This document shows positions 5,891 to 10,566 of a stretch of DNA of 10,566 nt, in pieces. The stretch spans positions 1 through 10,566 of the forward strand of contig CAAEDX010000026.1 in NCBI GenBank assembly GCA_900754715.1, in the 5' to 3' direction. The position numbers were made by a program, and so were the translations under genes. A model generated the notes under the pieces. It was not told the origin of the DNA. It saw only the letters and a list, made by a program, of their open reading frames with translations, and ran no database searches. Position 1 is the stretch's first letter; each line of letters opens with the position of its first letter. Origin of the DNA: Erysipelotrichaceae bacterium (GTDB taxonomy: Bacteria > Bacillota_I > Bacilli_A > Erysipelotrichales > Erysipelotrichaceae).

Positions 5891-6199
5891 ATGGATATGC
5901 AAAAACTGCTGAATCAAGCAATGAAACTGCAGGAGGATCTCTCCAATACCCAAAAAGAGTTAGATGAACATACTTACACAGAAAGCATGGGCGGCGGAGC
6001 CGTCAGTGTGAGCTTGCTTGGTACCATGCAAGTAAGCGATATTCACATAAGTGATGAAATGATGGATCCGGAAAACCGTGAAGATCTTCAGGATATGCTC
6101 ATCAGCTGCCTGAATAAAGCAATCGAAAAAGCAAAGGCAGAAAAAGAAGAAAAGATGAAATCAATGACCGGCGGAATGAATATTCCAGGAGCGTTTTGA
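5891..6199 (+). CDS. ybaB: YbaB/EbfC family nucleoid-associated protein
   Basis: This small dimeric DNA-binding protein family (B. subtilis YaaK) is commonly encoded between dnaX and recR. The 102-residue protein has the characteristic N-terminal amphipathic helix MDMQKLLNQAMKLQEDL, a central strand region with GGGAVSVSLLGTMQVSDIHI, and a Lys/Glu-rich C-terminal helix with a Gly/Met-rich tail (MTGGMNIPGAF). The ATG follows a GGAGG (5877-5881) that lies at the end of dnaX; the gap to dnaX is 4 nt. It overlaps recR by one base, so translation is probably coupled. Exact molecular role is unsettled in the family. Confidence 0.95.
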   Translation: MDMQKLLNQAMKLQEDLSNTQKELDEHTYTESMGGGAVSVSLLGTMQVSDIHISDEMMDPENREDLQDMLISCLNKAIEKAKAEKEEKMKSMTGGMNIPGAF

Positions 6200-6792
6200 T
6201 GTATCCAAGAAAATTTGAAGATCTGATTTCGGCATTCCGCAATCTTCCCGGAGTCGGGGTTAAGACCGCGGAGCGTTACGCATTCACGGCATTGGAATGG
6301 AGCCCGGAAACACTGGAAAACATGATCAAAAGCTTGCAAGCGATCCGCAACGGATTGGATGTCTGTGAAGAGTGCGGCAATCTATGTGAAGGAAGCAAAT
6401 GCCCGATCTGCGCAGATCATACGCGGAATCATCATGTCATCTGTGTCGTGCAAAGCCCCAAAGATGTGATTGCCATGGAAAAGATGAACGAATACAATGG
6501 CGTATATCATGTGCTCAATGGGGTCATCAATACAGCTAAAGGCATCATGCCGCAAGATCTGAATATCGACAGCTTGCTGCGGCGCGTGGATGACGAGACA
6601 GAAGAAGTCATCCTTGCCACCAATCCGACCGTGGAAGGGGAGACGACGGCATTGTATCTGTCCCGTCTGCTTGAGGATCGCCATGTTACGGTAACGCGCA
6701 TTGCCCACGGCCTGCCGATGGGCGGACATCTGGATTACGCGGATGAACTGACCTTGCAAAAAGCCTTTGAAGGACGAAAAAAAATGGAGTAG
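6199..6792 (+). CDS. recR: Recombination mediator protein RecR
   Basis: RecR works with RecO (and RecF) to load RecA on single-stranded DNA gaps. The 197 residues match the family. They contain an N-terminal helix-hairpin-helix (LPGVGVKTAERYA, 16-28), a four-Cys zinc finger (CEEC 56-59 and CPIC 68-71), and a Toprim domain from about residue 79 with VVQSPKDVIAMEK and a C-terminal HGLPMGGHLDYAD. The start ATG shares its A with the ybaB TGA stop (TGATG); AGGAG lies 8 nt upstream. A TTG one codon earlier is in frame but not needed. The TAG stop lies inside the terminator stem. Confidence 0.97.
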   Translation: MYPRKFEDLISAFRNLPGVGVKTAERYAFTALEWSPETLENMIKSLQAIRNGLDVCEECGNLCEGSKCPICADHTRNHHVICVVQSPKDVIAMEKMNEYNGVYHVLNGVINTAKGIMPQDLNIDSLLRRVDDETEEVILATNPTVEGETTALYLSRLLEDRHVTVTRIAHGLPMGGHLDYADELTLQKAFEGRKKME

Positions 6793-6822
6793 ACCTCTTG
6801 AAACGAGGAACTACTCCTTTTT
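6777..6822. terminator. Bidirectional terminator between recR and the GGCT-like gene
   Basis: GGAGTAG (6786-6792) pairs with CTACTCC (6811-6817), with inner CCTC/GAGG pairing. A T5 run follows on the plus strand, and an A8 tract upstream (6777-6784) provides T8 for the minus strand. The stop codon of recR is in the left arm and that of the convergent gene is in the right arm. Confidence 0.9.
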
Positions 6823-7227
6823 CTGTGCGGAGAGCCATTGGCGATAATCATTAGATAAGATCCTGACTTCAGGAAGATCTCGCTGCCCAGGATGAGCAAT
6901 GTTGTAAAAATAGACAGGAAGCACACAGAGCGGATTTCGATCTGTATCATAGATCTGCGCGTCTTCTTTGTTATACTCATTGTACAGATTTCCTGGCATA
7001 TAGCTTTCCAGGCGGTCAATGGCAGGAATGACTTCATCATCTACTTCCATGATCTCTCCATGAATGAATTCATCGCCAGGAAGCAAAGCAGGATAATCAC
7101 GCATCTTCAGGGAATAAAGCGTTCCCTTGACCAACGCAGGCGTGACTTGATGTACATGACCTTTCAGATAAAGGTCATAGTTTCGACATCCTTCAAGTAA
7201 TGTGCCATAAACAAAGATATTTTTCAT
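6811..7227 (-). CDS. Gamma-glutamylcyclotransferase-like (AIG2/GGCT fold) protein
   Basis: This is a small cytosolic protein of 138 residues with the GGCT fold. Family members cyclise gamma-glutamyl amides to 5-oxoproline, but bacterial homologues are often uncharacterised. The hallmark VYGTL is at residues 6-10, lining the substrate cavity. The expected catalytic Glu is Glu74 in IDRLESY, equivalent to the LDxxEG motif. GEIMEVDDE before it matches the family pattern. Two consecutive ATGs (7230 and 7227) are possible. AAGGAG lies 2 nt before the first and 5 nt before the second, so I choose 7227. It follows the NAD kinase gene by about 30 nt and is probably co-transcribed with it. Substrate unknown. 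Confidence 0.85.
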   Translation of the reverse strand: MKNIFVYGTLLEGCRNYDLYLKGHVHQVTPALVKGTLYSLKMRDYPALLPGDEFIHGEIMEVDDEVIPAIDRLESYMPGNLYNEYNKEDAQIYDTDRNPLCVLPVYFYNIAHPGQRDLPEVRILSNDYRQWLSAQKKE

Positions 7228-7256
7228 CATAACTCCTTATTTTAAATATATATTTA

Positions 7257-8030
7257 CTAATATAAATTCTTCAATCTCTTCAGATAGCTGTATTGACGAT
7301 ATCGGGCAAAATGGACGAGCTTGTCAGACATTGCTGCCCTGACTTCCCGGGCATTCAGCAGCGGAACGCTCTTGTGATCATAGCCAAGCAGCGCGGTCTG
7401 AAAATCATCGCTGACGATGCGAACTTTCCGGCTTTCCATCATGATATAAGGATTGCCCAGTGAACGGTGCTTGGAATGCTGGATCGGCGTGATCTCAGCC
7501 AGCTGCATCACAGAAAGTCCGCTGTCGATGACCGCGCCTTTCAAGGAACGATTCAAGGCAGTGGATCCAGCCTGGGTGCTGAGACAGATCCCGGAGCCGC
7601 GGCAGCTTTCAAAAAACTCATCATCCACATAAATGTCGGTCGACTGAGAATGAATGACATTTTCCACGCGCATTTCATTCAATGCATAGAAAGGATCGCG
7701 TATCGTATCGACTTCGATCTTCAGCAGTCTCGATGAAAAGATCTGCGGCTTTTTGTGGAGCAGGTCATTCAGGCAAAGATCAAGCTCATCTTGGGTGTAA
7801 TCCGTAAAGAAACCAAGCGTACCGGTATGGATGCCAAGGAACATGAGATCATTGACAGAATGCATATACTGATGGACTCCGTAAAGCAATGTGCCGTCAC
7901 CGCCGATGCAGATGACCAGCTGCGGATCATCTTCACAGTGGATCCATCCCGCAGCGTCAAGTGTGGATCTGACCCGCTCAGCGACAGACTGTGTATTTCC
8001 ATCCTGGCGGCAGACAACCGTGTAGCGCAT
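7257..8030 (-). CDS. nadK: NAD kinase
   Basis: It phosphorylates NAD to NADP using ATP or polyphosphate and is the only route to NADP. The 257-residue protein has the GGDGT nucleotide motif at 43-47 (Asp45 catalytic), the NE motif at 118-119 (ALNEMRVEN), and the glycine-rich GSGICLSTQAGSTALNRSLKGAVID corresponding to the second conserved loop. The frame stays open upstream to 8594, but GGAGGG lies 5 nt before the ATG at 8030 and the upstream part overlaps the divergent CYTH gene. It is first in a two-gene operon with the GGCT-like gene. A possible minus-strand -10 with TGn extension (TGGTAAACT, 8053-8061) lies upstream, within the divergent promoter region. Confidence 0.96.
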   Translation of the reverse strand: MRYTVVCRQDGNTQSVAERVRSTLDAAGWIHCEDDPQLVICIGGDGTLLYGVHQYMHSVNDLMFLGIHTGTLGFFTDYTQDELDLCLNDLLHKKPQIFSSRLLKIEVDTIRDPFYALNEMRVENVIHSQSTDIYVDDEFFESCRGSGICLSTQAGSTALNRSLKGAVIDSGLSVMQLAEITPIQHSKHRSLGNPYIMMESRKVRIVSDDFQTALLGYDHKSVPLLNAREVRAAMSDKLVHFARYRQYSYLKRLKNLY

Positions 8031-8064
8031 GCGATCCCTCCTTATGAAGTAAAGTTTACCATAG

Positions 8065-8092
8065 TTTGCAGATAAATGCCATGTGGTATAAT
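8065..8092 (+). promoter_or_regulatory. Promoter of the CYTH gene
   Basis: TATAAT (8087-8092) carries the TGn extension (TGG). A weak TTTGCA (8065-8070) lies 16 bp upstream. The region also contains the candidate minus-strand promoter of nadK, so the two transcripts diverge from overlapping DNA. Confidence 0.7.
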
Positions 8093-8123
8093 AGGGAAGG
8101 ACAGTTGTGCGGGAGGAATCAGA

Positions 8124-8684
8124 ATGAAGGAACATATAGAAAAAGAATATAAAGTCATGCTGAGTGAAAAGCAATTTCAAAAGCTTTGTGATCTGCTCGG
8201 CAACCCTAAACCAGTCAGACAGGAAAACCGCTACTATGATACAGAGGATTGGCAGATCAGGAGACAGTTTGGTTCGATGCGGATCAGAACGGTCAATGGG
8301 ATGCATATATTTACGCTGAAGATCAGAAGAAACGCAGACACGGTCACAGAATATGAGATGCCGGTGAATGAAAACTCCCTGTGGGCATTGCACAGCCCTA
8401 AGGTGCAAGAGCTGCTGAAACAATGCGGTATCACCGCGCCGCTGCAGGAGATCGGTCGGCTGACGACATGGCGGGCAAAGAAGGTCACGGAAGATGCGGA
8501 GATCTGTCTGGATTACAATGAATATCGGGAACAATATGATTATGAGGTGGAGTATGAATATCTCCGTCCGCATGATGGGCTTAAGGCATTTCAAGAACTG
8601 TTGGATCAGATCGGGGCAAAGTATGAAGGAAACTGCCGCTCAAAAGTGATGCGTGCGGTAGGCACACCATGGCTCAATCAATAA
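8124..8684 (+). CDS. CYTH domain protein (triphosphate tunnel metalloenzyme)
   Basis: The family hydrolyses or cyclises triphosphate substrates inside a beta-barrel tunnel using divalent metal; members include thiamine triphosphatase, class IV adenylate cyclase and tripolyphosphatase. The 186-residue protein opens with the defining ExExK signature (Glu6, Glu8, Lys10 in IEKEYK). It has basic strand residues (MRIRTVNG, TLKIRRNAD) and acidic pairs late in the barrel (YDYEVEYEY), as expected for metal and phosphate ligands. The ATG at 8124 follows GGGAGG by 7 nt; upstream in-frame sequence lies in the promoter. It resembles B. subtilis YjbK, whose gene is also near an NAD kinase gene. Substrate cannot be told from sequence. 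Confidence 0.9.
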   Translation: MKEHIEKEYKVMLSEKQFQKLCDLLGNPKPVRQENRYYDTEDWQIRRQFGSMRIRTVNGMHIFTLKIRRNADTVTEYEMPVNENSLWALHSPKVQELLKQCGITAPLQEIGRLTTWRAKKVTEDAEICLDYNEYREQYDYEVEYEYLRPHDGLKAFQELLDQIGAKYEGNCRSKVMRAVGTPWLNQ

Positions 8685-8698
8685 GATGAATGATAAAT

Positions 8699-8731
8699 AA
8701 ATGACCGGAAGCGTTCTGCTTCCGGTCATTT
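8699..8731. terminator. Bidirectional hairpin between the CYTH and SEDS genes
   Basis: The arms at 8699-8712 and 8718-8731 are perfectly complementary over 14 bp with a GTTCT loop. The core is GACCGGAAGC/GCTTCCGGTC. Tails are short on the plus strand (TTTC) and T-rich on the minus strand (TTTATTTATC). It serves the two convergent genes; the SEDS stop codon touches the right arm. Confidence 0.85.
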
Positions 8732-9945
8732 CAGCTGTATGTAAAATCAGAATATTTCTTGGCATGAGAACTGATGTTCATGATCATGCCGAAAATGATG
8801 AAGTAAGATAAGATCGATGATCCGCCATATGAGATCAGCGGCAAGGTGATGCCCGTAATCGGAAGCAGTCCGCAGATCATGCCGAGATTTTGGATCTGCT
8901 GATAGACAAGGATGCCTAGCACACCGCTGATCATGTATTTTTCAGACATGATAGAAGTGTTGATGCCGATCCGCAAGATGTATAGATCAAGGAGCAGACA
9001 CATGATCAAGATGAAAGTCGTTCCGATCAGTCCGAATGATTGCCCGACGGCCGCGAAGATGAAATCAGTGTGAGCCTCTGGAATAGCTACGACATCAGGC
9101 TGCAAGCCAAATCCAGAAATGCCGGCCGATCCGAGCGACAACAAGGCGGTGTAAAGCTGATTGCCTATGCCGAGCATGTTTTCCTCTGGATAGATCCATG
9201 CGGTGATGCGGCTGAGCTGATAGCCTTGGATATAGCGCGTCAGCAGCTCATACTGGAAAAAGTAAAGGTAGAAGAAGAACAGCACGGCCGCCAGCACGAT
9301 GCCGCCGCCGATTAGAAACCATTGTTTCTTGATCCCGCTGCACATCAGCATCACCAGCAGGGTGATCCCGATGATCAGGCATACACCGGTATCCGGCTGA
9401 AGCAAGATGAGCAAGAGCGGCGGGCCAGCCCAGATCAGGATCTTTTTGAACAATTCGATGTCGCTCATATATGTGACCATCGAACGATTGCTGTTGTGCT
9501 GATCGATGATATCTGAACAGATGAGGATCAGCACGATCTTCATGAATTCGCTGGGCTGAAAGCTGGCAAAAGGAAACTGAAACCAGGAATAAGCGCCATT
9601 GATGTCATCTGCCAGAGGCAAATGTCTGCCATTTCCCAGAAAGGCTTCCATATATTTGGAAAGCAAGAGATAGATCAGACAGCCGATCAGAAAGAAATAA
9701 ACAAATTTGACATACTTCATGACAGTATCATTGCCAAAAAACATGATCATGCCCATGATGAAGAAGCTGAATGCATACCAGACCAGCTGCTGGATCATGA
9801 TCGATGTGCCAGAAAGACTCTGCGACATCAGATTGAAAGAAGTGAAAATGGAGATCAAACTGGTGAGCATCATTCCGAGCAAGATGGCCAGAAAGCCGAA
9901 GTCGATCCGATTTGGCTGTTTGGTATATTTAAGAGAACGTTTCAT
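8731..9945 (-). CDS. SEDS family peptidoglycan polymerase, RodA/FtsW type
   Basis: SEDS proteins polymerise lipid II into glycan strands with a partner class B penicillin-binding protein. The 404-residue protein is strongly hydrophobic, with about ten membrane segments. It shows FQPSEFMKI after the second large loop, QPDTGVCLIIG, the extracellular PEAHTDFIF containing the essential Asp, and the C-terminal LPITGITLPLISYGGSSILS. The late motifs lean towards RodA (elongation) rather than FtsW, but I cannot decide. The motif before FQPSE reads NGAYSWFQF where NGAxRW is usual, so the Arg is missing. GGGAGG lies 6 nt before the ATG at 9945; an upstream in-frame ATG at 9981 has no ribosome site. A single-gene transcript is likely. 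Confidence 0.92.
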   Translation of the reverse strand: MKRSLKYTKQPNRIDFGFLAILLGMMLTSLISIFTSFNLMSQSLSGTSIMIQQLVWYAFSFFIMGMIMFFGNDTVMKYVKFVYFFLIGCLIYLLLSKYMEAFLGNGRHLPLADDINGAYSWFQFPFASFQPSEFMKIVLILICSDIIDQHNSNRSMVTYMSDIELFKKILIWAGPPLLLILLQPDTGVCLIIGITLLVMLMCSGIKKQWFLIGGGIVLAAVLFFFYLYFFQYELLTRYIQGYQLSRITAWIYPEENMLGIGNQLYTALLSLGSAGISGFGLQPDVVAIPEAHTDFIFAAVGQSFGLIGTTFILIMCLLLDLYILRIGINTSIMSEKYMISGVLGILVYQQIQNLGMICGLLPITGITLPLISYGGSSILSYFIIFGMIMNISSHAKKYSDFTYS

Positions 9946-9997
9946 GACATTCCTCCCAATATGAAATGGTTTGTGATCCATTGATGAATCTTAAGAC

Positions 9998-10006
9998 ATT
10001 ATAGCA
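9998..10006 (-). promoter_or_regulatory. Extended -10 promoter of the SEDS gene
   Basis: On the minus strand the bases read TGCTATAAT, about 50 nt before the ATG at 9945. The -35 region is not recognisable. Confidence 0.65.
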
Positions 10007-10122
10007 TATTTCCGCATGGCTGCAGGAGGAATCCCGCTATAATTTATGTGAAATTAAGGAAGCGCAGACTGCTGTTTCAGACATCCAGATTTCGATCACA
10101 TATCCTGAAAAACGTAAAAATA

Positions 10123-10131
10123 TGATATAAT
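10123..10131 (+). promoter_or_regulatory. Extended -10 promoter of mutS
   Basis: TGATATAAT lies 46 nt before the mutS ATG. No consensus -35 is visible. Another TATAAT at 10038-10043 has no TGn extension and no supporting -35. Confidence 0.65.
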
Positions 10132-10177
10132 ATCTAATCAGATCAGAAATGATGAGAGAAGAAACGGAGTGATGCAG

Positions 10178-10566
10178 ATGGCGGATACAAGCAAATACAC
10201 CCCGATGATGCAGCATTATCTGCAGATCAAAAAAGAAAATCCTGACGCGATCATCTTTTATCGCCTCGGAGATTTCTATGAGATGTTCTTTGAAGACGCA
10301 AAGACAGCATCGCTGGAGCTTGATCTGGTGCTGACCGGACGCAATGCCGGCGTAGAAGAAAAAGTACCAATGTGCGGCGTACCGCATCATGCGGCCAATT
10401 CCTATATACAGCGGCTGATCCAAAAAGGTTATAAAGTGGCGATCGTGGAACAGGTGGAAGACCCGGCACTGGCCAAAGGGCTCGTGCAGCGTGAAGTGAT
10501 CCGGATCGTAACGCCAGGTACGATCATGGATGAAAATACGGATGAAAAGACAAGTGCTTATATCGC
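10178..10566 (+). CDS. mutS: DNA mismatch repair protein MutS (5' part)
   Basis: MutS recognises base mismatches and small loops and starts mismatch repair with MutL. The 129 codons seen cover most of the N-terminal mismatch-binding domain. They include [14 protein letters not shown], the [11 protein letters not shown] stretch with the Phe-x-Glu wedge motif that stacks on the mismatch, and [19 protein letters not shown]. In-frame ATGs exist at 10172 and 10178. GGAG (10166-10169) is 2 nt from the first and 8 nt from the second, so 10178 is preferred. The gene continues past the window end; the ATPase domain is not seen. It is divergent from the SEDS gene. Confidence 0.96.
   Translation, partial: MADTSKYTPMMQHYLQIKKENPDAIIFYRLGDFYEMFFEDAKTASLELDLVLTGRNAGVEEKVPMCGVPHHAANSYIQRLIQKGYKVAIVEQVEDPALAKGLVQREVIRIVTPGTIMDENTDEKTSAYI

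Noticed and set aside
8031..8594. Upstream extension of the NAD kinase frame
   Set aside because: It overlaps the CYTH gene and promoter region, while a strong ribosome site and the family N-terminus mark the ATG at 8030.
10048..10125. GTG-started 25-codon cationic peptide between the SEDS gene and mutS
   Set aside because: No properly spaced ribosome site is present, and it ends inside the mutS -10 element, so chance is the simpler explanation.

Overview
The window reads as a chromosomal core region of a low-to-moderate G+C Firmicute. The T-box leader on serS, strong GGAGG ribosome sites and gene contents support this. The order serS ... SRP RNA / tadA / dnaX / ybaB / recR matches the origin-proximal region of Bacillus subtilis (serS ... 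tadA, scr, dnaX, yaaK, recR). Two perfect 16-bp parS palindromes also suggest a position near oriC. A short 4.5S-type SRP RNA, a compact genome style and sequence flavour make an Erysipelotrichia-like member my best guess, but that is inference.

Layout. Positions 1-36 hold the first 12 codons of a minus-strand gene. Positions 215-555 hold a 5'-truncated, frameshifted ABC-transporter ATPase remnant. A consensus promoter (617-645) drives a serine T-box leader (652-876, specifier AGC) and then serS (898-2184), which ends at a long AT-rich terminator. A GNAT acetyltransferase (2476-3027) may be translated from a leaderless mRNA. About 385 bases with no recognisable gene follow. Next come a compact SRP RNA (3448-3530), a parS site and tadA (3570-4067) with its own terminator. 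The dnaX-ybaB-recR operon (4165-6792) carries a second parS site and a poly-A slippery sequence, both inside dnaX. A shared bidirectional terminator separates recR from the convergent NAD kinase / gamma-glutamylcyclotransferase-like operon (minus strand, 8030 to 6811). A CYTH-domain protein (8124-8684) is divergent from the NAD kinase and converges on a RodA/FtsW-type SEDS protein (9945-8731) across another bidirectional hairpin. mutS starts at 10178 and runs off the window.

Functionally this is housekeeping DNA. It covers serine charging, tRNA wobble editing, protein export RNA, clamp loading and recombinational repair, NADP synthesis, cell-wall elongation or division, and mismatch repair. 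I see no phage, CRISPR, insertion sequence or defence island. The observations most worth checking are regulatory or architectural: the paired parS sites, a probable programmed frameshift in dnaX, the candidate leaderless GNAT mRNA, and the divergent SerRS under a T-box.
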